Shown: positions 27,297 through 35,512 of the stretch, in pieces
Numbering within the stretch: position 1 is the stretch's first letter
Layout of the letters: each line of letters begins with the position of its first letter
The notes under the pieces: model-generated
Databases searched by the model: none
Seen by the model: only the letters and a program-made list of their open reading frames with translations
What the model was told of the DNA's origin: nothing
DNA from: Nocardia sp. NRRL S-836
GTDB taxonomy: Bacteria; Actinomycetota; Actinomycetes; Mycobacteriales; Pseudonocardiaceae
Direction of reading: 5' to 3'
DNA: 64,000 bases
NCBI RefSeq assembly: GCF_001279525.1
Contig: NZ_LGDY01000103.1
Location: 124,001-188,000 of the forward strand
Made by a program: the position numbers and the translations under genes

Positions 27297-28787
27297 GTGA
27301 CGGGTGGGATGTTCGACGGCTTCGAGGACTACCGGACGGCGACCGAGGACGACTACCGGCGGACGCTGACCGGCGGGATGGTCGTGTTCGACGCCAACGT
27401 GCTGCTCAACCTCTACCGCTTCAACAGCACCACCCGCGCCGACCTGATCAAGGTCATGCAGTCGCTCGGCGACAGCCTGTGGATCCCCCACCAGGTGATG
27501 CGCGAGTTCTGGCGCAACCGCGAGTCGGTGATCGACCAGCTCGGCGAGACGCCCAGGGAGTCGCTCGCCAAGCTCGACAAGGCCCGCCAGGACGCCGAGG
27601 AGGCCGTGCGGGCGTGGAGCAACCGGATCTACCTGCCGGAGGGTGAGCGGGACGGGTTGCTGACCCGGTTGAACGGCGCCTTCCAGGCGGTGCGGCACAC
27701 GATCAGCGAGCAGGCTGCCGCGAACGCCCACCCGCACGACACGAACGCTGACACGATCGTCGCGACGCTCAGCTCGATCCTCGGTGGCCGGACGGGTGCG
27801 GCGTTGCCGCCCGAAGACCACGACGCCGCCGTTGTCGAGGCTGAGCGCCGGATCGTGGCGAAGGAACCGCCCGGCTACCTGGACAAGGACAAGGCTGACG
27901 CCGATGAACGGGCCGGCGACTTCCTGGTATGGAAGCAGGTGTTGCTGGAGGCCGAGCGGCGGTCCTGTGACGTGCTGCTGGTGACCAGTGACGTCAAGGA
28001 CGACTGGTGGCGGCGGGCGAAGGGGCAGTTGCGCGGGCCGCGGTGGGAGCTGATGGCGGAGTTCCGGCGGTCAACGGGGCACCGGCTGTTCATGATCACG
28101 CCGTCGGAGCTGATCCGGCGGGCGGACGCGTTGACGGACGTGCACGTGAACCCTGAGTCGGCGGAGAACATCGAACGCGTCGAGAACATCGATGCGGAGC
28201 CGGTACCGCATGACGTGGCGAGGGAGCTGGTGCTGGAGATCGATCGCAGGATGGCGCAGAACAAGGCGACCACCCTCACGTCGTCCGCAGAACATCGCGC
28301 GATATCGGAATGGCTCGATGACCCGGACATCGGCGGAGTGCTGGACGACTACTTCCACCCAACCGCTGCCCGCGAGTGGATCGAGAAGACGGTGTTGAGA
28401 CCACGCCTGTCGGCCCTGTACGGGGTGGGCCCTCACGCAGAACTGGTCAGTCTGCGATTCCAGTCCGCAGACGAGATCATCGACACCGTATGTGGGACGG
28501 ACTGGCGTGTGGAGCCAGGAACCCTTGGCATCCGCCCCTACAACTGCATAGCGACGAACGGTGTTGACCGCCGGTACGTCTGCTGGGGCTTCGACAACTA
28601 TTTGAACGAGCTGCTGACCGCCGCAACGCAGCAGCAAACCGAGGGACTCGGCAGGCCACTGATCGTGTTCCTGCACCTCGGAACGTTGCCTGATCGCGAG
28701 TACCTCACAGCGGAGCTCGACAAAGTCGGCGTAGACGCTGCTTATCTGAAACGGGAGCTCAGGCCGAACCCCGACTACGTGGGCTGA
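27297..28787 (+). CDS. PIN-like (PIN_8) domain protein, possible RNase
   Basis: A protein of about 496 residues. After MFDGFEDYRTATEDDYRRTL comes the PIN_8-type start GMVVFDANVLLNLYRFN, in which the first Asp is the expected metal ligand, then WIPHQVMREFWRNR with the second acidic residue, and a later DVLLVTSDVKDDWW carrying the third and fourth acids (about residues 225-240). The following C-terminal part (about 200 residues) is of unknown function, more AT-rich and with looser codon use than neighbours, suggesting transfer. The start is uncertain: GTG 27297 or ATG 27309, neither with a good ribosome site. PIN proteins of this type occur near defence genes, but no partner is visible here. 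Confidence 0.75.
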   Translation: MTGGMFDGFEDYRTATEDDYRRTLTGGMVVFDANVLLNLYRFNSTTRADLIKVMQSLGDSLWIPHQVMREFWRNRESVIDQLGETPRESLAKLDKARQDAEEAVRAWSNRIYLPEGERDGLLTRLNGAFQAVRHTISEQAAANAHPHDTNADTIVATLSSILGGRTGAALPPEDHDAAVVEAERRIVAKEPPGYLDKDKADADERAGDFLVWKQVLLEAERRSCDVLLVTSDVKDDWWRRAKGQLRGPRWELMAEFRRSTGHRLFMITPSELIRRADALTDVHVNPESAENIERVENIDAEPVPHDVARELVLEIDRRMAQNKATTLTSSAEHRAISEWLDDPDIGGVLDDYFHPTAAREWIEKTVLRPRLSALYGVGPHAELVSLRFQSADEIIDTVCGTDWRVEPGTLGIRPYNCIATNGVDRRYVCWGFDNYLNELLTAATQQQTEGLGRPLIVFLHLGTLPDREYLTAELDKVGVDAAYLKRELRPNPDYVG

Positions 28788-29313
28788 CGCCCTTCCGGGC
28801 CCGGTGCGCCTTCACGTGCACCCGGTTCCCGCACACCGCCGGACTGCAGAACACCCGCGACTGGTTCCGCGACAGGTCGACGAACACCGCGAAGCAGTCC
28901 GGCCCGGAACACCGGTGCAACCGCGACACCCCGCCCTGCTCGATCACCGCCAGCAGCCCGAACGCCGCGTGCCCCGCGACCCACGCCGGCAACGACACCC
29001 CGGGACGCGTCAGGTGCAGGTGCCACGGCACCCCGTCGTGCCTCACCAGCTCCGGCACCAGCCCGGACGACGCCACCAGCGCGTTGGCCGCGAAGACCGA
29101 GTGCGTCTCGAACACCGTCCGCAACGGCTCCCGCAACGACCGCACCGCCGACACGTCGGCATCGGAGGCGTCGGCACCGGACCAGCCGCGTGCGCGTGCC
29201 AGGGAAGTCAGAAGCGCAGGTGACAGGTCGTCCACGCCCACGCTGTGGCGGTAGGAGTTGACGACGTCCTCGGCCAGCGTCACCACCGGATCTGCGTAAT
29301 CACCGAACCGCAT
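28759..29313 (-). CDS. CGNR zinc-finger regulator
   Basis: A 184-residue protein of the CGNR (ABATE plus zinc finger) family. The N-terminal domain starts MRFGDYADPVVTLAEDVVNS, and the C-terminal zinc finger reads HRCSGPDCFAVFVDLSRNQS and then FCSPAVCGNRVHVKAHRAR, in which four cysteines and the CGNR signature are all present. Such proteins are thought to be stress-related transcription factors. The ATG at 29313 follows GAAAGGGG. Its 3' end overlaps the PIN gene by 29 bp (convergent). It is divergent from azlC with only 41 bp between, so it may control that exporter. Confidence 0.82.
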   Translation of the reverse strand: MRFGDYADPVVTLAEDVVNSYRHSVGVDDLSPALLTSLARARGWSGADASDADVSAVRSLREPLRTVFETHSVFAANALVASSGLVPELVRHDGVPWHLHLTRPGVSLPAWVAGHAAFGLLAVIEQGGVSRLHRCSGPDCFAVFVDLSRNQSRVFCSPAVCGNRVHVKAHRARKGVSPRSRGSA

Positions 29314-29354
29314 CTTGACCCCTTTCGCCACCCATCATAGCGTAAGTAGTCATT

Positions 29355-30017
29355 ATGGCTGATGCTAATTACACGAGCGCGCGGACGATCAGACTGCAGG
29401 CCATCGCGCCGGTGGCCACGGCCGCGTTCCTCTTCGGGATCTCCTTCGGCGCGGTGGCGACGACGGCCGGGTTCGGCATCGAGTCCGCGCTGCTCATGTC
29501 GGCGACCACGTTCGGTGGTGCGGCGCAGGTCGGGTCGGCCGCGGTGCTCGCGGCGGGGGGTGGGGCGCTCAGCGCCATCCTGGCGGGTGTGCTGCTCAAC
29601 CTGCGGTACCTGCCGATGGGCGTGACGGCGTCCACCGCCTACACCGGGCCCTGGTACTCGCGCGCGGCGCAGGCGCAGTTGCTGGGTGACGAGACGTGGG
29701 CGTTGAGCAGAACGCCCGATGGCGGGCATGACGCGCGGTTGTTGCTGCAGGCCGGGGCGACGGTCTACGTCGTGTGGCTGGCGGGCACCGCCATCGGCGT
29801 GTTCGCGTTCAAGAACGTCAGCGTTGAGGCGTGGGGGCTGGACATGGTCAGCCCGGCGATCTTCTTCGCCCTGCTGTGGGGCCAGCTCGACTCGCCGAAG
29901 ACGCGCGTCGCCGCACTCGCGGCGGTCGCGGTGGCCCTCGTCCTCGTGCCGTTCACCCCGGCCGGCGTCCCGATCGCGGTCGCCAGCCTCGTCTGCCTGA
30001 TGGGACTTCTGCGATGA
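29355..30017 (+). CDS. azlC: AzlC-family amino-acid exporter large subunit
   Basis: A 220-residue membrane protein. The stretch APVATAAFLFGISFGAVATT and TTFGGAAQVGSAAVLAAGG, with the conserved Ala/Gly-rich helices, and LNLRYLPMGVTAS (about residues 80-92) are AzlC signatures. AzlC with AzlD exports branched-chain amino acids or analogues. The stop overlaps azlD by four bases. The proximity of the downstream amino-acid-activating cassette suggests the export substrate could be a modified amino acid. Confidence 0.88.
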   Translation: MADANYTSARTIRLQAIAPVATAAFLFGISFGAVATTAGFGIESALLMSATTFGGAAQVGSAAVLAAGGGALSAILAGVLLNLRYLPMGVTASTAYTGPWYSRAAQAQLLGDETWALSRTPDGGHDARLLLQAGATVYVVWLAGTAIGVFAFKNVSVEAWGLDMVSPAIFFALLWGQLDSPKTRVAALAAVAVALVLVPFTPAGVPIAVASLVCLMGLLR

Positions 30018-30322
30018 GCAACGTGTGGTGGGTCGTCGTGGTCCTGGGCGTGATCACCGTCCTGGTCAAGGCCGCGGGTCCGGTGGCGCTGGGCAACTGG
30101 ACACCGTCGGAGAAGGCCAAACGGGTGCTCACCCTGGTGTCGCCGGTCGTCCTGTCGGCACTGATCGCCGTGCAGGTCTTCACCAGCGGTCACCACTTCC
30201 AGCTCGACGAGCGGGCCGCGGGTCTGGGTGCCGCGTTCGTCGCCCTGCTGCTCAAGGCACCGCTGCTCGTCGTCGTGCTGGTCGCGGTGGCGGCGACGGC
30301 GGCCACGAGGGCGTTGTTCTGA
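30014..30322 (+). CDS. azlD: AzlD-family amino-acid exporter small subunit
   Basis: A 102-residue, four-helix membrane protein (VWWVVVVLGVITVLVKAAGP first helix). It matches AzlD in size and in its position directly after azlC with an ATGA overlap. It is required with AzlC for export in characterised systems. Confidence 0.85.
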   Translation: MSNVWWVVVVLGVITVLVKAAGPVALGNWTPSEKAKRVLTLVSPVVLSALIAVQVFTSGHHFQLDERAAGLGAAFVALLLKAPLLVVVLVAVAATAATRALF

Positions 30323-30456
30323 GCACAGAACCGGCAGCGCACGGGGAAACCAGGTGAACGCACAGAAACCGGGGGCGATCGTTGTGCGAACGTCCATGGC
30401 CCGTCAGCACCACCCCCAATAGCGTCGAGAGGGTAGGACCAGCACCACCCACCTGT

Positions 30457-30474
30457 CCTGTTTGGACGAACAGG
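30457..30474. promoter_or_regulatory. Inverted repeat before the A-PCP gene
   Basis: CCTGTT-tggacg-AACAGG, 6-bp perfect arms, ends 15 bp before the start codon. The 166-bp space after azlD otherwise shows no terminator, so the cassette may be read through from azlCD or have its own promoter with this operator. Confidence 0.4.
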
Positions 30475-30488
30475 CTTGGAAGGATGCG

Positions 30489-32231
30489 ATGGACTCCACC
30501 CTCACTCTGCCCGAGCTCTTCGCGGCCAGCCGCTCCCGCCACGGCGACCGGCCCGCGGTGAGCGACGACGACACCACCCTCACCTACGCCGAGCTGGACG
30601 CGCGCTCGGACCTGCTGGCGACCGTGTTGGCCGGCAAGGGAGTCCAGGTCGGCGACAACGTCGGCATCCTCCTCGACCGGGGCGCGCTGGTCGTGGTCGC
30701 CATGCTGGCGGTCGCGAAGGCGGGCGGCGCGTACCTGTCGATCGATGCGAACTACCCGGCGCAGCGCCGTGACGTGATGCTGCGCGACGGCGGCGTCAAG
30801 CTCGTGATCACCCGGCCGGGCACCCGGCTCCCGGACGGCGTCGAGGCGATCGAGTGGAGCCTCGACCGGGACGAGGACGCCACGCCGGTCAGCACTCAGC
30901 TCATCCCCGAGGACGCGGCGTGCGTGCTCTACACGTCCGGTTCGACGGGTGAGCCGAAGGGGATCGTGTTCGAGCACCGCAACATCGCGGCGCTCGCGGT
31001 CAACCCGAGCCTGCCCAAGCTCACCCAGGACGACAAGGTCGGGCAGATCTCCAGCGTGTCCTTCGACGGCATCACGCTGGAGGTGTGGTCGGCGCTCGCC
31101 GTCGGCGCCGAGGTCGTGGTGCTGCCGCGGATGGGCTCGATGCTGCCCACGGACCTGCAGCGGGAGCTCAAGCGCCGCAAGGTGTCCATGATGCTGGTCC
31201 CGGCGACGGTGCTCAACGAGGTGTGCCGGGTCGACCGCAACACGTTCGCCTCGCTCAAGCACCTGTGCAGCGGCGGCGACGTGATCCTGCCCGCGACGTG
31301 CCGGGCGATCCTGGGCGGCAAGTTCAAGGGCGACTTCTACAACCTCTACGGGCCGAGCGAGATCACGACGGCGGCGACGGCGTTCCAGATCACCGAGGTG
31401 CCCGACGACGCCGGTGCGATCCCGATCGGCACCGCGATCGACGGTTACGAGACCTACGTCGTGGACGAGGACAAGCAGCCGGTCCAGCGGGGCGAGGCGG
31501 GCGAGCTGCTCGTCGGCGGCATCGGCGTGGCCAGGGGCTACCTCGGTCCGGCGCACCTCACCGCGGAACGGTTCGTGCCCAGCCCGTTCGGTGCGGCCGG
31601 CACCCGCGTCTACGCGACCGGCGACCGGGTCAGGGAGAACGAGCAGGGGCAGCTGGAGTTCCTGGGCCGGCTGGACGGTCAGCACAAGATCCGGGGTCAT
31701 CGGGTCGAGCCGGCCGAGGTGGAGCAGGGCATCTTCGCGCATCCGCAGGTGCGGCAGGCGGCGGTGATCGTCGAGGAGTTCGACGGCGACCGCAGGCTGG
31801 CGGCGTTCGTGGTGCCGTCGAGCGATGACCTGTCCACGGTGGAGCTGCGCGAGTTCGTCACCACGAAGCTCCCGCCGCACATGGTCCCGGCGTCGTTCAC
31901 GGTGATCCAGCAGATGCCGCTCACGTCGAACGGCAAGCGCGACCGCGATGCGCTGGTCGAGCTGCGCAGCCGTGCGGTGCAGCGCATCGCGCGCCGGGTG
32001 GAGCCGGAGACCGACACCGAACGGTGGCTGGTCGCGTTGTGGGAACGGCTGCTGAACATCGAGGACGTGGGCGCGGAGGACGACTTCTTCGAGCTGGGCG
32101 GCCATTCGCTGCTCGCCTTCCGCGCGCGCAGCGCCATCGCGCGCGAGTTCGGCATCAAGGTCGACGCGGGTGTCCTGTTCGAGCACAGCACGCTGCGCGG
32201 CCTGGCCCGCGTGATCGAGGAGGCCAAGTGA
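30489..32231 (+). CDS. Nonribosomal peptide synthetase module: adenylation-carrier didomain
   Basis: A 580-residue stand-alone A-PCP protein. It activates one amino acid as aminoacyl-AMP and loads it on its own phosphopantetheine arm. Core motifs: LYTSGSTGEPKGIVFEHRNI (A3, about residue 150), LYGPSE (A5), GELLVGGIGVARGYLG (A6), YATGDRV (A7), GRLDGQHKIRGHRVEP (A8) and LTSNGKRDRDAL (A10). The carrier domain is FFELGGHSLL, with the Ser near residue 539. There is no condensation domain. The ATG at 30489 follows GGAAGG. The P450 gene overlaps its stop (GTGA), so the loaded amino acid is the probable P450 substrate, as in NikP1/NikQ, NovH/NovI and OxyD systems. Substrate is not readable with confidence. 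Confidence 0.9.
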   Translation: MDSTLTLPELFAASRSRHGDRPAVSDDDTTLTYAELDARSDLLATVLAGKGVQVGDNVGILLDRGALVVVAMLAVAKAGGAYLSIDANYPAQRRDVMLRDGGVKLVITRPGTRLPDGVEAIEWSLDRDEDATPVSTQLIPEDAACVLYTSGSTGEPKGIVFEHRNIAALAVNPSLPKLTQDDKVGQISSVSFDGITLEVWSALAVGAEVVVLPRMGSMLPTDLQRELKRRKVSMMLVPATVLNEVCRVDRNTFASLKHLCSGGDVILPATCRAILGGKFKGDFYNLYGPSEITTAATAFQITEVPDDAGAIPIGTAIDGYETYVVDEDKQPVQRGEAGELLVGGIGVARGYLGPAHLTAERFVPSPFGAAGTRVYATGDRVRENEQGQLEFLGRLDGQHKIRGHRVEPAEVEQGIFAHPQVRQAAVIVEEFDGDRRLAAFVVPSSDDLSTVELREFVTTKLPPHMVPASFTVIQQMPLTSNGKRDRDALVELRSRAVQRIARRVEPETDTERWLVALWERLLNIEDVGAEDDFFELGGHSLLAFRARSAIAREFGIKVDAGVLFEHSTLRGLARVIEEAK

Positions 32232-33442
32232 CGACGACGCAGATCGACCTCGGCGGCACCGACCTGTTCGCCAACGGTGACCCGATCGAGGCGTACAAGT
32301 GGTTGCGGCACAACGCCCCGGTGTACTGGAACCCGACGCCCGACGGCGGTTTCTGGGCGCTGACCAAGTACGACGACGTCGCAGAGGCGTACCTGAACAC
32401 CGAGGTCTACAGCTCGGCCAAGGGCACCATGCTCGGCGGCTCGTACCGCAGCCAGACCGACACGGCGTCCGGGCAGATGCTGATCGCCACGGACGCGCCG
32501 CGCCACCAGCACCTGCGCCGGTCGGTGCACAACGCGGGCTTCAACCCGTTGAAGATGGACAAGGCCCGCGAGGGTGTCACGGCGACCGTCAACGCGGCGC
32601 TGGACAAGATGGTCGCGGACGGCGGTGGTGACTGGGCCACCGACATCTCGCTGGCGCTGCCGACCGGTGTGCTGCTCGGCACGATGGAGCTGCCGCTGGA
32701 GAAGGCGTCGATGCTGCAGCGGCTGACCCGCACGATGATCGGGTTCCGCGACAGCGAGTACCGCGGTGACGCGACCGCCGCGCAGACGCTGATCCGGGCG
32801 CAGGTCGACATCTTCGAGTTCTTCTACGACCTGATCCAGGAACGCCGGGAGAACCCCGGCGAGGACCTCATCAGCCTGCTGACGAAGGCCGAGGTCAACG
32901 GCGAGCCGATGAGCGAGTCGGAGATCCTCTACAACTGCATGAACGTCGCGGTTGGCGGCAACGAGACGACCGCGCACACCTCGTCGTACAGCATCATGAC
33001 GTTCCTGGAGCACCCGGACGCCTACGACCGGCTGCTCGCGCACCCGGAGCTGCTGCCGACGGCGATGGAGGAGCTGTTCCGCTGGACCGCGACGAACACG
33101 TACGTGCAGCGGCACGTCACGCGCGACATCGTGATCCGCGGCCAGGAGGTCAAGGAGGGCGACGCGGTCACCCTGTGGAACTCCTCGGCCAACCGCGACG
33201 AGGACGTCTTCCCGGACGCCGACGTCTTCGACATCACCCGCAACCCCAACAAGCACCTCACGTTCGGTCTCGGCCGGCACCACTGCATCGGCGCCGTGGT
33301 GGCCAGGCTGGAGATGGAGCTGCTGCTGGGCGAGATGGTCAAGCGCGGGTTGCGGTTCCGGCTCGCCGGCGAGGTCGAGAAGCTGCACTCCAACTTCGCC
33401 CTCGGCATCCGGCACCTCCCGCTCGAGGTCTGGGCGTCGTGA
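32228..33442 (+). CDS. Cytochrome P450, likely aminoacyl-PCP beta-hydroxylase
   Basis: A 404-residue soluble P450. The I-helix reads VAVGGNETTAHT (about residues 241-252), ExxR is EELFR (about 281) and the haem loop is FGLGRHHCIG with the Cys ligand near residue 353. The wording LLYNCMNVAVGGNETT and the ANRDEDVF region resemble OxyD, NovI and NikQ, which hydroxylate the beta-carbon of a carrier-bound amino acid. It overlaps both the A-PCP gene and the thioesterase gene (GTGA each), consistent with the three working on one intermediate. A ferredoxin partner is not encoded nearby. Confidence 0.88.
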   Translation: MTTTQIDLGGTDLFANGDPIEAYKWLRHNAPVYWNPTPDGGFWALTKYDDVAEAYLNTEVYSSAKGTMLGGSYRSQTDTASGQMLIATDAPRHQHLRRSVHNAGFNPLKMDKAREGVTATVNAALDKMVADGGGDWATDISLALPTGVLLGTMELPLEKASMLQRLTRTMIGFRDSEYRGDATAAQTLIRAQVDIFEFFYDLIQERRENPGEDLISLLTKAEVNGEPMSESEILYNCMNVAVGGNETTAHTSSYSIMTFLEHPDAYDRLLAHPELLPTAMEELFRWTATNTYVQRHVTRDIVIRGQEVKEGDAVTLWNSSANRDEDVFPDADVFDITRNPNKHLTFGLGRHHCIGAVVARLEMELLLGEMVKRGLRFRLAGEVEKLHSNFALGIRHLPLEVWAS

Positions 33443-34164
33443 CCTGGTTCCCGGAGCCGGGAGACGGCGCGGCGCGACTGATCTGCTTCCCTTACGCGGG
33501 CGGGTCGGCGTCGGTGTTCCGCGACTGGGAACGGTCGGTGCCGCCAGGGGTCGAGGTCCTGGCGGCCCGGCTGCCCGGCCGCGCCGAACGGTGGCGCGAG
33601 GAGCCGTTCACGTCGCTGGAGCTGCTCGTGGACGCGCTGACCGAGCCGGTGAAGGCGCTGACCGACCGGCCGTTCGCGTTCTTCGGCCACAGCATGGGCG
33701 CGGTGCTCGCGTTCGAGCTGTCACGGCGGATGCGGCGGGAGCTCGGGGTCGAACCGGTGCACGTGTTCGTGGCGAGCTGCAACCCGCCGTTGCCCGACGT
33801 GCCGATGCCGGTGCTGGGCACGCTGGACGAGCCGGCGCTGCGGGCCAAGCTCGCCGATCTCGGGCTGGCCGAGGAGATCATGTCCGACGAGGACCTGATG
33901 GAGATGCTCCTCCCGCTGGTGCGCGCCGACCTGCGCATCGCGGACGGCTACCTGGACCGCGACGGCGAGCCGCTGACGTGCCCGCTCACCGCGTTCCACG
34001 GCAAGCGGGACCCGATGGTCAGCGCCGAGGACATGGCGCAGTGGTCCGTCGGCACGACCGGTCCGTTCCTGCTGCGGCAGGTCCAGGGCGCGCACCTGTT
34101 CTCCGACGACGGGTGGCGTGACGTGCTGACGGCGGTGTCGGACGAGCTGGGTGTCTTGGTGTGA
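33439..34164 (+). CDS. Type II thioesterase
   Basis: A 241-residue alpha/beta hydrolase of the RifR/GrsT type. It starts [17 protein letters not shown], the nucleophile elbow is FFGHSMGA (Ser about residue 85), the acid lies in GKRDPMVS and the His in [11 protein letters not shown]. It either releases the modified amino acid from the carrier protein, as NikP2 does in nikkomycin formation, or clears wrong acyl groups. With no other synthetase module present, product release is the more likely role. Coupled to the P450 by GTGA. Confidence 0.9.
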   Translation: MTWFPEPGDGAARLICFPYAGGSASVFRDWERSVPPGVEVLAARLPGRAERWREEPFTSLELLVDALTEPVKALTDRPFAFFGHSMGAVLAFELSRRMRRELGVEPVHVFVASCNPPLPDVPMPVLGTLDEPALRAKLADLGLAEEIMSDEDLMEMLLPLVRADLRIADGYLDRDGEPLTCPLTAFHGKRDPMVSAEDMAQWSVGTTGPFLLRQVQGAHLFSDDGWRDVLTAVSDELGVLV

Positions 34165-34178
34165 GAAGGGATTGCGCA

Positions 34179-34346
34179 ATGGACACGACCGTTGTGGTGA
34201 ACGCCGAGGAGCAGTACTCGGTGTGGCCTGCGACCGCGCAGCCACCCGCGGGGTGGCGCGTGGTCGGTGAGCCGGGCACGCGGGCCGAGTGCCTCGCGCG
34301 CATCGACGAGCTGTGGACCGACATGCGGCCGCTCAGCCGTCGGTAG
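34179..34346 (+). CDS. MbtH-family protein
   Basis: A 55-residue MbtH-like protein, a chaperone-like partner that supports adenylation-domain folding and activity. Signature residues are all seen: [20 protein letters not shown], and [15 protein letters not shown]. It ends soon after MRP with LSRR, a little shorter than typical 60-70 residue members. The ATG at 34179 lies 14 bp after the thioesterase stop behind GAGAAGGG. Its presence argues that the A domain upstream needs MbtH. Confidence 0.92.
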   Translation: MDTTVVVNAEEQYSVWPATAQPPAGWRVVGEPGTRAECLARIDELWTDMRPLSRR

Positions 34347-34351
34347 CGCTG

Positions 34352-35386
34352 TCACGCGACCGCGCGCATCGCCAGCCAGAGGTTGACACGGGCCTCGACC
34401 GAGCTCAGGGAGAGGCCCGTGACGCGCTCGATCTGCTCCAGCCGGTAGCGCACGGTGTTGCGGTGCACGAACAGCTCCTTGGCGGCCAGCTGCGGCGAAC
34501 CACCGGTGGTGAGGAACACCTCCAGGGTGCGCATCAGCTGCCCGCCGTGTTCGGCGTCGAAGGCGAGCAGCGGCTGGAGCACCTTGCGCGCCACCTCGCG
34601 CACGGGCAGGTCGGGGTTCGACATGAGCAACCGCGGCATGTCGATCACCCGGCCCTCGTGCACGCCCGGTCCCCTGCCGACCGCCTCCTGCGCCTCCAGG
34701 AACGCCCACCGCAGCCCGTGCACTCCCCGGTAGGGCCCGCCGACGCCGACGGACGTGGCGCTCTTGGCGAGCAGGTGCGTGAGCTCGTGGGGTGACCGAT
34801 CCCCTTCCAGCACAACGGCTTCGTACGGGCCGATGCGCGCGACCACCACGTCGGTGAGGTCGTCGAGCTCGACCGGTGCGTCGGTCACGAGCAGCACGCT
34901 GTGCGTCGCGGCCGGGTCGACGCCCGCCGCGGTGAGCCTGCGGGCCGCCTCGCTGGAGGAGATCGCCGACCGCACCAGGTCCTCGATCACCTGGCCGGTC
35001 AGCTCGCGGCGACCGGCCTTGAGCGCCTGCACGCGGGCGAGCTCCAGCCGGACCAGTCCGGCGACGTGACCGGCGAGGTCGTCAGCGAAGGACGTGCGGG
35101 CCGCGGCGAACAACGCGTGCGGCACGTCGGCGTTGATGGGCAGGAGCTGGGCGCCGTCCGCGTCGTCGGGCGGCCACCGGAAGCCCGGCGGTGAACTGGT
35201 GATCACCTGGTCGGGCAACCTGATCAGCGCACAGGGTTCGCCGGTCGCGCGGGTGAAGAGCGTCAGCAGCCCGTCGATGCCGTTGTCCGCCAAGGTGTCG
35301 AACATCGCGCGCCGCACATCGCGCAGCCGCTGTCCTGTCGTCAGGACAGGCGCACCTCCTTCGAGCACCTCAACCATGGTTCCCAT
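34352..35386 (-). CDS. PucR-family (CdaR-type) transcriptional regulator
   Basis: A protein of about 344 residues. The N-terminal region is a sensor domain, the middle a GGDEF-like fold (VLLVTDAPVELDDLTD onwards), and the end a helix-turn-helix of the PucR type (SPQLAAKELFVHRNTVRYRL, EQIERVTGLSL). It sits tail to tail with the MbtH gene, 5 bp apart, so it may or may not govern the cassette. The start is uncertain; ATG codons at 35377, 35386, 35389 and 35395 all lack a clear ribosome site. A palindrome lies upstream, and another (arms CTGTCCTG) lies inside its own early coding region. Confidence 0.85.
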   Translation of the reverse strand: MGTMVEVLEGGAPVLTTGQRLRDVRRAMFDTLADNGIDGLLTLFTRATGEPCALIRLPDQVITSSPPGFRWPPDDADGAQLLPINADVPHALFAAARTSFADDLAGHVAGLVRLELARVQALKAGRRELTGQVIEDLVRSAISSSEAARRLTAAGVDPAATHSVLLVTDAPVELDDLTDVVVARIGPYEAVVLEGDRSPHELTHLLAKSATSVGVGGPYRGVHGLRWAFLEAQEAVGRGPGVHEGRVIDMPRLLMSNPDLPVREVARKVLQPLLAFDAEHGGQLMRTLEVFLTTGGSPQLAAKELFVHRNTVRYRLEQIERVTGLSLSSVEARVNLWLAMRAVA

Positions 35387-35409
35387 CATGCACATCCGGG
35401 TTGGTGGCG

Positions 35410-35427
35410 GGTAGAGCACGCTCTACC
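35410..35427. promoter_or_regulatory. 18-bp palindrome between PucR and protease genes
   Basis: GGTAGAGC-ac-GCTCTACC: perfect 8-bp arms with a 2-bp centre, 24 bp before the PucR start and 86 bp before the protease start. A dimeric repressor site is the simplest reading. Confidence 0.5.
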
Positions 35428-35512
35428 ACCAGAACTGCGGGAGGCCGGATGGAATCCGCCCGCGACGGCGTCGATGCTGGTCACGATCGTCGAAACGGAA
35501 CGAAGGAAGACC

